Of a stretch of DNA of 25,958 nt, positions 1 through 7,552 are shown one piece after another (the first letter of the stretch is position 1; the number at the start of each line of letters is the position of its first letter). The stretch is from Chara braunii. Lineage: Eukaryota > Streptophyta > Charophyceae > Charales > Characeae. The position numbers and the translations under genes are program-made. Below the pieces are notes generated by a model. That model did no database searches and had not been told where the DNA came from. It worked only from the letters and a program-made list of their open reading frames with translations. Location of the stretch: positions 2,713,674-2,739,631 of the forward strand of contig BFEA01000102.1 of NCBI GenBank assembly GCA_003427395.1, given 5' to 3'.

Positions 1-79
<79 letters not shown>
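1..79. repeat. (TC)n microsatellite
   Basis: The first 79 bases are an uninterrupted TC dinucleotide run, starting at the window edge, so its true length is unknown. The plus strand is pure pyrimidine. Confidence 0.98.
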
Positions 80-82
<3 letters not shown>

Positions 83-311
83 AGAGATGAGCACGGGGCG
101 AGGAGGGAAAGGAGGCAGGGGTACCACTATGCCGTTAGAGGGAGGAGGGAGGAGGACGAGGGGCATCGAGGAAGAAGAAAAGGGACATCAATGAGGAGGA
201 GGACGGCATCAAGGGATGCCAATTTAGAGTGGAGCTGGGAGGTGAGGGTGGGGTCCTGCGGATAGGGGGGGGGGGGGGGGGGGGTTGGCTGGGGAAGGAG
301 GGGAAGTACAA
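80..311. other. Purine-rich low-complexity stretch with a G20 run
   Basis: This stretch is dominated by GAGG/GGA runs and contains an uninterrupted run of 20 G at 265-284. Short open frames on both strands are what purine-rich sequence gives by chance. I see no gene. Confidence 0.75.
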
Positions 312-374
312 CTACCGTCTTCACCCGAAAATAACGCCCGGGCGTTGTATTCGTTTATAACGCCCGGGCGTTAT
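312..374 (+). repeat. Left inverted-repeat end with two AACGCCCGGGCGTT palindromes
   Basis: Positions 312-346 are the exact reverse complement of 1922-1956 (35 of 35 bases). The stretch holds two perfect copies of the 14-bp palindrome AACGCCCGGGCGTT, at 333-346 and 359-372, spaced 26 bp start to start. Compared with the right-hand copy it looks like the same end with one extra 26-bp unit. Confidence 0.85.
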
Positions 375-683
375 ATTCAGTAAATTTGTAGTAACTTCGG
401 TGAGCCCCCAAAATTCAAAAAAAAAAATAAAAAAAATTGAAAATTCTGTAAAAAAACAAATGTTTACCAGGATTGGAATGCGACCAACTTTTGGCTGAGG
501 GTCACTTCAGAATTCCTTATAAACTCGGAAATAAAAAAATAAAAATGAAAACTAAAGCCAAAATATGCCCCTTGGAAGTCAAAACCCCATTCAACCATGT
601 TCAAAACCCATATATACCCCCTTCCCCACCCTTTAAAACCCATGTATACTACCTCTCCAGGGCACTCTTGCCCATTAAACATT
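375..683. other. AT-rich stretch with dispersed repeat copy 1
   Basis: This stretch is AT-rich with A-runs. Positions about 482-545 resemble about 3159-3225: both contain a CAACTTTTG...AGGGT...AATTC core followed by an AATAAAAAATAAA-type tail. It is probably a short dispersed repeat. I see no gene. Confidence 0.5.
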
Positions 684-712
684 CAAATATAACGCCTGGG
701 CGTTCTATTTGG
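684..712 (+). repeat. Degenerate third copy of the palindromic end
   Basis: The sequence ATATAACGCCTGGGCGTT reads like the right end at about 1918-1935, with one base changed in the palindrome core (T for C at 696). The flanking CTATTTGGG parallels ATTTTCGGG at the right end. Confidence 0.65.
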
Positions 713-1913
713 GAAAAAATGAGTAAAAAGTACTAAAAACGAAAATCTCATCTTTTTAGGTGAAATCTTTCTTTTTTTCTTTTTCTTTTTTCTTTTTTTT
801 TTAAACACAGCTATGTGCAAGGAACATGAATATGGACGAAGCACAGAAATCCAGATTGCAAAATCACACTGAAGTCCAAGTAGTCAAAGCAAGAGCAGAT
901 AGCACAATGGAACCGAGTAACCATCCATTTGAGAAACGATACAGAAGGATCGTGACTCAATGTCCAAGCCCAACAGGCCAACACCAACAGCATAACCCAA
1001 TGTAGCTCTCTCTCTTGAATGGCGCCAGGCGCCCTACCTACTCTACAGCCTAACACTACAACTACAGTACAAAAGCAACCAGACAACTTGACGACCAGCG
1101 AGTGATGATGTCAACACCAATGCCGACCTCCCACCTCCACCAGGTATGTCTCCTTCTTCACCCACACTCTCCCTTGTTATCCCACACAGCGCCCTTCACC
1201 TCCGAAGAACCACCTTCACCCTCACCTCCCCTGCGCCCTAAGGCAGCCCGGCTATGGCCGCCAGCGCCCTGTGCACAGGCAGCGCCCTACCGCCTAGCGC
1301 CTGCCTGTCTTGCACCTCAGCCTAGCGCAGCGCAGCAGCTCGCATTCGCGCAGCGTGCCGGCATTGCCCGCAATGGCCAAGATCCTTGCCCACTCGCCCT
1401 GCTTGCCTATATGCCAGTGTTGCGTGTGGGCGGCCTCCCTTCAGCCTGCGACTGGGCCCCAGTGCCTGAACCCAGGCCCGATACAGTTGGGGCCCGGGAG
1501 ATGCAGTTGCGCCTCTTTCATCAAGGCCTGCGGCCAGATTCAGATAGTGGGCCGGTTTCCCATTGGCATTTTTGGCCTCTATATCCAGCACGCATTGTCT
1601 GCCTCACGTTTATGTGCCCAGGGCCTAACCAACTCAGAGGCCCTGGGATTTCCGCATTTGCAGAGATCCGAGACTCAGTGCACTCCAACCAACTGGCGTG
1701 CTGCAACTGTATGGACCCCACTTCGTGAAATGTTTGCACAGAGGACTCTTGTTGATTTGCTGGCCCGCCTTCACTTAGGGCGGGCACGAGGCTTGCTGGG
1801 GCCTTAGCCCAGAATATGTACATCATGGCAAGGCCCCTTCTTGAGGGCTCAATCCTCACATATGCAAAAAATTTTCTTTTTTTTTTAACTCAGCTATGCA
1901 GATTTATTGTAAG
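713..1913. other. Unassigned interior, GC-rich from about 1020
   Basis: The first 300 bases are AT-rich with a T-rich run around 765-802. From about 1020 to 1810 the sequence is rich in GCGCCC-type words and reads open in several frames on both strands over the same bases (for example 1102-1728 plus and 1521-1859 minus). That is expected of stop-poor GC-rich DNA. No domain was recognised. A perfect hairpin lies at 1617-1647 (CCCAGGGCCT, 11-base loop, AGGCCCTGGG). AAACACAGCTATG near 801 recurs as AACTCAGCTATG near 1886. Confidence 0.5.
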
Positions 1914-1956
1914 TTGAATATAACGCCCGGGCGTTATTTTCGGGTGAAGACGGTAG
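1914..1956 (-). repeat. Right inverted-repeat end with AACGCCCGGGCGTT
   Basis: This carries one perfect palindrome at 1922-1935 followed by ATTTTCGGGTGAAGACGGTAG. It is the exact reverse complement of 312-346 over 35 bases. Confidence 0.85.
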
Positions 1957-2120
1957 GAGGAGGAGGGGGGGTGACATGAAAGACGGGAAACGAGGAGGAC
2001 GACTAGGAGAACGAATAGTGACAACGGGAGGTCGATAGGAGGGGGACGAGGGATGATGAAGGTTGAAGGGAGGTCATGCTTCCACTTTTTGTTTTTTATT
2101 GAACTGAAGTCTTTGCAATT

Positions 2121-2155
<35 letters not shown>

Positions 2156-2254
2156 GTAAAGCAGATCTGATTGATGTGCTACTCGTCACATTTTGGACCA
2201 GTTAGGGTAGTGGTGAAACGCTGCTAAATCATTTGTTGGATCCTTTTTTGGTTA
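1957..2254. other. Purine-rich stretch and T33 homopolymer
   Basis: A GAGG-rich stretch is followed by an uninterrupted run of 33 T at 2122-2154. In the minus orientation this would be a long A tail, but no retrogene body was recognised beside it. No gene is seen. Confidence 0.7.
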
Positions 2255-2305
2255 ATTGGTTGGTTGGTTGATTTGTCGCATCCATCAATCAACCGACCAA
2301 TCAAT
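2255..2305. repeat. TTGG-type imperfect inverted repeat
   Basis: ATTGGTTGGTTGGTTGAT at 2255-2272 pairs with ATCAACCGACCAATCAAT at 2288-2305 with two mismatches in 18. A further TTGGTGGTTGG stretch follows to about 2340. This looks like a tetranucleotide repeat that has partly inverted. Confidence 0.75.
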
Positions 2306-2448
2306 CTTTGATTTATTTGGTGGTTGGTTGTTAGTTGGTAAATGACAGTACCTACTACCTACTCAGGATATACTTCTCTTTTCAAGTGTGTTCTCGAGCT
2401 TCTTGCCTTTTTCTGTACGTCTACTTTCCCGGGTTCCCCCCCCTCCTG

Positions 2449-2744
2449 CAGTCCGGACATTTTGGGATCCTGGAAAGCCATCCTGACGTCCTGGGGCTGG
2501 TATGATCCAGATGTCTGGTACCTGTCCGGTTTTCCAGACATATGGATCGATTCCAGACCGATATCTGGTTTTCGGTCTGGACCCCCCTCCCCTTTCCAGT
2601 CCGGACATTTCTGGGATCCTGGAAAGCCGTCCTGACGTTCTGGGTCTGGTATGGTCTAGATGTCTGGTACCTGTCCGGTTTTCCAGACATCTGGATCAAT
2701 CCAGACAGAAATCTTGTTTTTGGTCTGGATCGGTTTGGCGTCTG
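2449..2744 (+). repeat. Two tandem 148-bp units packed with GTCTGG/CCAGAC
   Basis: The unit beginning CAGTCCGGACATTT occurs at 2449 and again at 2597, a period of 148 bp, with high identity until the last ~25 bases. Each unit carries several inverted GTCTGG/CCAGAC words, for example CCAGATGTCTGG and CCAGACATCTGG, so each can fold into nested hairpins. Open frames on both strands follow from the symmetry. No protein family was recognised. Confidence 0.85.
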
Positions 2745-2759
2745 AGTTTGTGGTTACCA

Positions 2760-2858
2760 TGGTTTTCGCCCATGAGATACGACTTGTGCAAAACTGATTG
2801 CAAATGTACTGTGGTTTTCGCCCATGAAATACTACTTGTGCCAAACTGATTGCAAACG
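2760..2858 (+). repeat. Two tandem 52-bp units
   Basis: TGGTTTTCGCCCATGA followed by GATACGACTTGTGC (second unit AATACTACTTGTGC) starts at 2760 and again at 2812. Both units end with AACTGATTGCAAA. Identity is about 90%. Confidence 0.9.
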
Positions 2859-3333
2859 CCTATCACAGTCGCCGTGAGCCGCTAGGCCGGCATGTCAAAC
2901 TGGGCTGGCTGGGGTTGGTAGTTGTTCCAGGTCCCACCAAACGGGCTCCACGGCAGTGGTGGTCTAAACCACAAGGTCCTGACTCAGAGTGCTGGCGCAC
3001 GGCAAAAACAAATTAACCTTGACCTAGGCTACCAGCCGGGCCGCCCGGTCCCAGGTGGCCAGCCCGTGCAAGGACCAAGGAAGGTCCCAGCCAAAAAAAA
3101 AAAAAAAAAAATGCAATCCAAAAAATCCGAAAAAAAACTATGTTATGCAGAAAAATAAACTGAACAACTTTTGCCTCAGGGTTACATCGAAATTCTTCAC
3201 CAAATTTAAAATAAAAAATAAATTTTAAAAATATATATATATATTTTTTAATTTTTTTGGCCCGGCCGGACAAGTGACCCCGGGCCACTCTGGTAGCCTA
3301 GACCGTGGCACAATATTTTTTTGTTTTTTTTTT
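2859..3333. other. GC-rich arms around an A-rich core, with dispersed repeat copy 2
   Basis: CTAGGCTACCAG at 3024-3035 is the exact reverse complement of 3290-3301, and the GC-rich bases inside both arms are loosely complementary. The arms surround an A19 run (3093-3111), a second copy of the dispersed CAACTTTTG repeat (about 3159-3225) and an (AT)n patch around 3230-3244. The layout looks like a decayed foldback repeat. No gene is recognised. Confidence 0.55.
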
Positions 3334-3423
3334 GGCCCCCTTCTGGATTTATGCCTGTCATCCTTGCTGATCTCCTCTGTGTCGTTCAAAATCTTCGGAT
3401 TTTAACAGCTGTCCCAAAGGATA
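3334..3423 (-). pseudogene. U6 snRNA retropseudogene, decayed, with A-rich tail
   Basis: Read on the minus strand, this begins CCTTTGGGACA (the U6 5' stem-loop), then gives TTAAAAT, GAACGACACAGAGGAGATCA and AGGATGACAGGCATAAATCCAGAAG. These follow the order of plant U6: TAAAATTGGAACGATACAGAG, AGATTAGCA, AGGATGACACGCA, AAATCGAGAA. The conserved GGCCCCTGCGCA-type block between the last two is missing, and extra bases interrupt the centre. U6 is the spliceosomal RNA that pairs with U4, U2 and the 5' splice site, so losing this block would make the copy non-functional. On the minus strand the copy is followed directly by an A-rich tract (complement of the T-rich 3315-3333), as expected of a LINE-mobilised copy. 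No target-site duplication was found. Confidence 0.75.
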
Positions 3424-3493
3424 GATAATTTCTTTTTGCCTGGCTCTGCCAGCCATTTTGGCCCAGTACGGGGATTCCCTGTTAATGCGGCAG

Positions 3494-3680
3494 CTTAACC
3501 ACAAGAACACGGCCTCAGCCTTGCAGTCGGAAACTTGTCCCCACAAGAAAACGAGGCCGAAACGTCAAGCTGGGCCCGCCGTTGATAAATTCGATCGGCG
3601 GTGGCGTTTTTGTTTTGCGCCTCCAGAATTTGAGGTGTCAGGCCCCCGGCCCAGGTGCCCATGTACTGGTGCTTTAACCA
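3494..3680 (+). repeat. ~190-bp dispersed repeat with inverted ends, copy 1
   Basis: This is about three-quarters identical to 24081-24267 in the same orientation. Shared blocks include CACGGCC, CTTGCAGTC, GCTGAAACGTC-type and GATAAATTC words and the end GTACTGGTGCTTTAACCA. The left end CTTAACCAC and the right end GCTTTAACCA are partly inverted. A short open frame covers it, but frame is not conserved between copies, so I treat it as a mobile or satellite-type repeat. Confidence 0.75.
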
Positions 3681-3935
3681 CTGTGTCAGAAAAACAAATA
3701 GCTGGGAAAGGGACTAGCGGTTCAATAGACCAAGTCATAGAGCTTGATTCAAGTTGATGGTTGATAATTGGTGTGACGCTGAAGCCCATTTTGAGCAACT
3801 TCTGTCCATTAGATGCTGGGCCCGGTTCTCAGCACGTGCAGCTCCCCACCAATAGGCTGGAGCACCTTTCGATAAAAAAAAAACAGGAAAGAAAAGAAGG
3901 AGACGCCACAAAGTCCCTGTCATTATGGAATTGTC
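3681..3935. other. Unassigned spacer
   Basis: Mixed-composition sequence with an A-rich run at about 3872-3893. No repeat partner, RNA motif or convincing coding frame was seen. Confidence 0.5.
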
Positions 3936-4000
3936 AGGATGCAAACTGTGAACCTGGTCTCAAACAGGTATAGATGCATACCGTTCAGCCACCAGGCACG
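3936..4000 (-). pseudogene. tRNA-like relic (possible SINE head)
   Basis: On the minus strand GGTGGCTGAACGGTATGC resembles an A box (TRGCNNAGYGG), and CCAGGTTCACAGTTTGC about 30 bases on resembles a weak B box. CTGTTTGAGACCAG lies where an anticodon arm would be. The stems do not close properly, so this is at best a decayed tRNA or the head of a tRNA-derived SINE. Confidence 0.3.
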
Positions 4001-4088
4001 CTCTAGCACACACCCAGAAAAATTGATAGGCAAACAAACAGCCAAGTGATAGATTCTTGCCAACTGGAACAGGAGAGTCTCCATCACT

Positions 4089-4146
4089 GTGGCTAGCTCA
4101 CCACCACTTGGGCACTATCCGCTGGCAGGTGGGCTTCGAGCCACGA
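4089..4146 (+). pseudogene. tRNA-like relic
   Basis: GTGGCTAGCTCA resembles the D-arm/A box of a tRNA. GGTGGGCTTCGAGCCAC about 30 bases downstream resembles a T-arm/B box and can pair GTGG with CCAC. No acceptor stem pairing is visible. It may be a SINE head or chance similarity. Confidence 0.3.
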
Positions 4147-4392
4147 TTCTCCTACTACCGATGACACATGTCTTTCCAAAAATAGAACAAGGGGTCATTC
4201 CTGTGTTTAGCTCATACTGTAACACTGTGCTATTCACGAGAACACTGAAGTATGCCTTTCGATGGATGGCCATGATGTTCCCCCCATCTTTGGCTCTGGC
4301 TGACAGGGCATTTTAGGTACACAGCCCTAGCAGTGGGCCCATCCAACCTACCGTGTACTGCTCCACAACTTTCACGGTGTGAATCAGCGACT
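4147..4392. other. Unassigned spacer
   Basis: No recognisable domain, repeat partner or RNA motif was found. Confidence 0.5.
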
Positions 4393-4743
4393 ACAGCGCT
4401 GGCCCCACCAGTGATATGTGAATGGTAAGAAAGCATGAACCTGACTCTCATAGCGGCCAAGTCCGTGGTTTCATAGCATGAACATAGCACAACTGGGCCC
4501 CATCCCTAATGCTAGGTACTCGTACTTGCAACTGCTTTCATGCAGCAATGGAGAAGCTTTGCTGCTACCATTTACACTGTTCGAATCGGCAAGGGGCAGG
4601 CCCCGCTGGTGCTTTGTTCACGCTTGGAAAGCATTAACCTCATCATAATAGTGGCCAAGTTCTTTTATGGTATTCACATACGGCACGGCCCTCATGCGAC
4701 AGGTACTAGGATAGTTCTTGCAACTGGTTTCATGTACCAATGG
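4393..4743 (+). repeat. Diverged tandem duplication, ~190-bp period
   Basis: About 4393-4557 and 4583-4743 share an ordered set of blocks: GCTGG near a run of C, AAGCAT.AACCT, ATAGYGGCCAAGT, AGGTACT, TTGCAACTG.TTTCATG and CAATGGA. Identity is moderate, so the duplication is old. Open frames crossing the units do not keep the same reading frame. Confidence 0.65.
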
Positions 4744-5158
4744 ATAATATTTCCTTCACACTGCTCAAAAGAACGGAGTTCAAACTTCAAATCTTTGTAA
4801 GATCTCTAGAAATAAATTGAAGTGCATTCTGCCAGTTTCAGGCCCATCAAAATTGTCCCATATGGTGCACCGACCTTCAGATAGCCATGCCGGGTACTGG
4901 AGGCGGAGCAGAAGAAGACAAGTTCTGAGTGGGGATCCGGACCGCCCGGGTGACCGGCAGGGGCCTGGGGGAGGTCCCGGGCGGCCTGGCCAGGCCGGGC
5001 ACCCGGTTGGGGGCCGGGCCCCCTCAGCGCACTTACCTGTCGGGGGGTTTCGGGCCCCTTTTTGGCTGGTTTTGGCCTCCCGCAGGCCTACCTGGTCCAA
5101 CCGGCCCAAGAAACCATTGCGTCGGGCCCGGTAGGCCTGCTTTTTTATTGAAATTCCC
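4744..5158. other. GC-rich block, no gene assigned
   Basis: From about 4930 to 5140 the sequence is very rich in GGCC/CCGGG words, resembling the GC-rich blocks at about 3035-3065 and 6380-6440. Open frames exist on both strands over the same bases. Just upstream, GGGTACTGGAGGCGGAGCAG (4891-4910) resembles GGGTATTAGAGGCGAAGCAA inside the 3' LTR of the first retroelement (14887-14906). Confidence 0.5.
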
Positions 5159-5162
5159 GCCG

Positions 5163-5204
5163 GCTCTGTGGCCGTCAATGCAGCATCATCGACGGCCACA
5201 GAGC
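5163..5204. repeat. Perfect 14-bp hairpin
   Basis: GCTCTGTGGCCGTC (5163-5176) and GACGGCCACAGAGC (5191-5204) are perfect reverse complements with a 14-base loop. Pairing extends outward with one mismatch (GCC/GGC). Confidence 0.9.
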
Positions 5205-5363
5205 TGGCGAATCTTGGCGCCAACCTTCCCCCCCGTTCGAACCTCCGGTCGGCTGGGGTGGTCTGCCACTCGCCCCCCAGCACGATCGGAGTTGGTGCCG
5301 ACATGCTGCGCGGTCACCCGTTGCCCGTCGCCATTGCCATCGGCTGTCCTCCTGCTGCTGGTA

Positions 5364-5577
5364 CGACGAAGGCCCAGACTGTCCCGCTGCTATGACGAAG
5401 GCCCCGACAACGAAGGCGTCCTTCTTCTTCTTCTTCTTCTTCTTCTTCTTCTTCTTCTTCTTCTTCTGCTTCTTCTTCTTCTTGTCTGAATCGTTTAGGG
5501 TTTGTGTAGGACGCGATGGCGAAGGCCCTGCTGCTAGGGTTCCTGTAGCAGGTGACGACGAAGGCCCCGACGAACTT
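5364..5577 (+). repeat. Scattered GACGAAGGCCC units
   Basis: The word (GA)CGAAGGCCC occurs near 5366, 5394, 5520 and 5561, usually followed by CGACNACGAA or similar. The units interrupt the start of the pyrimidine tract, suggesting an older tandem repeat later invaded by (CTT)n. Confidence 0.6.
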
Positions 5578-6220
5578 CTTCTTCTTCTTCTTCCTGTTCT
5601 CCTTATTCTTTTCTTCTTCTTCTTCTTCTTCTCTCCTCCTCCTCATCCGCTCATATTCTTCTGCTTCTTCTCTCCTCCTCCTCCTCCCCCTCTCATCTTC
5701 TTCTTCTTTCCTCCTCTTCCTCCGCTCATCTTCTTCTGCTTCTTCTTTTCCCCTCCTCCTCCTTCCCCTCATCATCATCTTCTTCTTCTTCTTCTTCTTG
5801 TCGGTTATTCGACAGGTCCTTGTTGTCATGCCCTACAGCCACCATACCTCGTCCATTCTTCTTCTCTCCTCCTTGTCGGTTTTCCTCCCCCTCCTTGTCC
5901 ATTCTTGATCTTCTTCTTATTCCCCTCCCACTGCTCTGCCCATCTTCTTTTTCTTCTTTTTCTTCTCTCTTCATCCTTCTCCTCTCGTCTTGTTCTTCTT
6001 CCCTCCTCCCCCTCGCGTTATCTTCTTTCTCCTCCACCTTTCTTAATCTTCTTCTTCTCCCCCTCCTCCCCCTCACGTTTTCTTCTTTCTCCTCCACCTT
6101 TCTTAATCTTCTTCTTCTTCCTCCTCATCCGCCATACCCTACTGCCACCGCCGCCGCCACCGCCATACCCTACCACCGCCATACGTGTACCATCTTCTTC
6201 TTCTTCTTTTCTTCTTGAAT
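5420..6220 (+). repeat. ~800-bp polypyrimidine tract with (CTT)n and a 60-bp duplication
   Basis: The plus strand is almost all C and T, with (CTT)n at 5420-5483 and CTT/CCT-rich sequence to about 6220. Positions 6001-6060 and 6061-6120 are a direct duplication of exactly 60 bp with very few differences. Long open frames here encode only Ser/Phe/Leu/Pro runs (plus strand) or Glu/Arg/Lys runs (minus strand) and are composition artefacts. Confidence 0.9.
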
Positions 6221-6245
6221 GTTGTTAAGCAACATACATGCAGAC

Positions 6246-6316
6246 ACCCCCCCAACCCCNNCCCCCCCCCCCCCNAAGACCNNCCCCCCCCCCAAANCCA
6301 NCCCCCCCCCAAAACC
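6246..6316. other. C-homopolymer patch with seven unresolved bases
   Basis: Runs of C are broken by N at 6260, 6261, 6275, 6282, 6283, 6297 and 6301. The Ns sit only inside or beside C runs, which suggests sequencing or assembly ambiguity in homopolymers. Confidence 0.9.
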
Positions 6317-6354
6317 AGAATTTTATTGCAAATTCGGGCTCCTCTCGCCGAGCA

Positions 6355-6376
6355 AAATATATACATGTATATATTT
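6355..6376. repeat. Perfect 22-bp AT palindrome
   Basis: AAATATATACATGTATATATTT reads the same on both strands, centred on ACATGT. Its key arms are AAATATATACA and TGTATATATTT. The role is unknown. Confidence 0.9.
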
Positions 6377-6446
6377 CTGGGCGGTTTTTTGGCCCGCCCA
6401 GTTTACCCGGTCCCCCCCGGGCCCAACCGGCCGGGCGGCGTCCTCA

Positions 6447-7515
6447 CTCAGAAAAAGTTAGCATTTTCAGAGGCCCAATAGCGGTAGGCCTAGAGGTAGG
6501 CCGAGTCTAGGGCCTGTGCGGACGATATCAGAGCCTGCAATGATGTTTCCGTCCGTAAGGGAGGAGGTACTGGTTGCTTGGATGTCACACGGCCTGAAAG
6601 AGGCTGGTTGGCCACTATATCTCCTGGAGGGGCGAGTAGCTCCTCATTTGTGGTATGCAAGTTTGGGCGTCATGCGGAGTCTAGGGCCTGTGCGGACGAT
6701 ATCAGAGCCTGCAATGATGTTTCCCTCCGAAACGGGGGAGGTACTGGTTGCTTGGATGCCGCACGGCCTGGAAGTCACCAGTCGTGAGGCTGGTTGGCCG
6801 GTATATCTACTGGAGGGGCGAGTAGCTCCTCGTTTGCGGTATGCAAGTTTGGGCGTCATGCTGCTTGACCGGGCGCTGGTTCTCAGAGCGCTGCTGGGTA
6901 GGAAGGAGGAGAGCTGGGGCTTGCCTGGATATGGCGAGCAGCCCAGCGTGAGGAGGAGGAAGAAGGGGGCGAGGAGCAGAGTGGCAAGGTACGTACCTGG
7001 CTATGGGGGACACCATCTTCATCACCCTGTTAGGCGCTGCATCTGGAAGGCCCCAGTTGGGGTAGCGCTGCACCAAGAAAACTTCAAGGCAGAGTCAGGC
7101 ATGGCGGCATGAAGAGCAGCGGCCGTAGCTGCTTTGCGTTGTCTTTTGCACGTTAGGGAAGGGCCCTTAGTAGTCCGCCATAGCCTAAGCCTGTAACAAG
7201 AATTGTAGAAGAGGGAGGCCATGGCTATGGTGGACCCATTGTTGTGCTGGCAGCAAGAGGGAACTTCCGATATTGATTCTGGTTCAACCACTCATTACTA
7301 TTATGTGGACATTGTGGAGAAGAATAAGATTGGCGGAGACAAGGAGGAGAAGAGTGGAGAGAGAAGGGGGGGAGTTGTCATTGGTCTTACATCTTCTTCT
7401 TCTTCGTTCTTCTTCCTTGTCTCAATCTCTTTGTTAAAGTGTCTTTTCTTTCGCAATTGGGTGGCATTGTCTTTCCTTGTGAATTTGCACTTCGGAAATA
7501 GCCAGGATCGTAACA
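6447..7515 (+). repeat. 5' LTR of element 1, 5'-truncated
   Basis: From the AGTTAGCATTTT word onward this matches 14910-15774. Shared blocks include the GCGGACGATAT region, TATGCAAGTTTGGGC, GGCGCTGGTTCTCAGAGCGC, GCACGTTAGG, AGAAGAATAAGATTGGCGGA and the end GGATCGTAACA. The first ~400 bp of the 3' LTR (from TGTAGTGACC) have no counterpart immediately upstream, where a GC-rich block and the N patch lie instead. Either the LTR was truncated, or it was interrupted by an insertion or misjoined in assembly. No TATA box was confidently located. Confidence 0.9.
6503..6861 (+). repeat. Tandem duplication inside the 5' LTR
   Basis: GAGTCTAGGGCCTGTGCGG starts at 6503 and again at 6677. Units are 174 and about 185 bp, and the second keeps a ~12-bp stretch (around GTCACCAGTCGT) absent from the first. 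The 3' LTR has a single copy of this block (about 14986-15170), which contains the 12-bp stretch. Confidence 0.92.
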
Positions 7516-7517
7516 TT

Positions 7518-7531
7518 TGGTATCGGAGCAG
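7518..7531 (+). promoter_or_regulatory. Primer binding site for initiator tRNA-Met
   Basis: TGGTATCGGAGC begins two bases after the LTR end ...GTAACA. It matches the plant retrotransposon site TGGTATCAGAGC, which pairs with the 3' end of tRNA-iMet, with one change (G for A at 7525). This site would prime minus-strand DNA synthesis and fixes the LTR boundary at 7515. Confidence 0.9.
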
Positions 7532-7552
7532 ACTTACTTGCTGGGGAGAGGT

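Larger units (their letters stand above)
312..1956. mobile_element. Candidate non-autonomous terminal-inverted-repeat element
   Basis: A 35-bp perfect inverted repeat bounds this 1.65-kb interval, and the similarity continues inward past the palindrome (TGAATATAACGCC on the relevant strands). That layout fits a non-autonomous DNA transposon or a foldback element. No transposase-like open frame was recognised inside, and no convincing target-site duplication flanks it. A third, degenerate copy of the end at 684-712 lies in the same orientation as the right end, so 312 to about 730 could be a shorter element on its own. The superfamily cannot be assigned from the sequence alone. Confidence 0.5.

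Noticed and set aside
1102-1728. 208-codon open frame that could be a gene
   Set aside because: The same bases are also open in other frames on both strands, the composition is simple GC-rich, and no domain or family pattern was seen.
2122-2154. Poly(A) tail of a minus-strand processed retrogene
   Set aside because: The run of 33 T is real, but no recognisable transcript body or target-site duplication lies beside it.
4889-4929. Missing first part of the 5' LTR of element 1
   Set aside because: Only about 35 bases resemble the 3' LTR (14885-14925). Sequence on either side does not follow, so I kept it only as a tentative remark.
5314-6228. Long open frames across the pyrimidine tract
   Set aside because: They encode only homopolymer-like Ser/Phe/Leu/Pro or Glu/Arg/Lys runs and follow from the (CTT)n composition.
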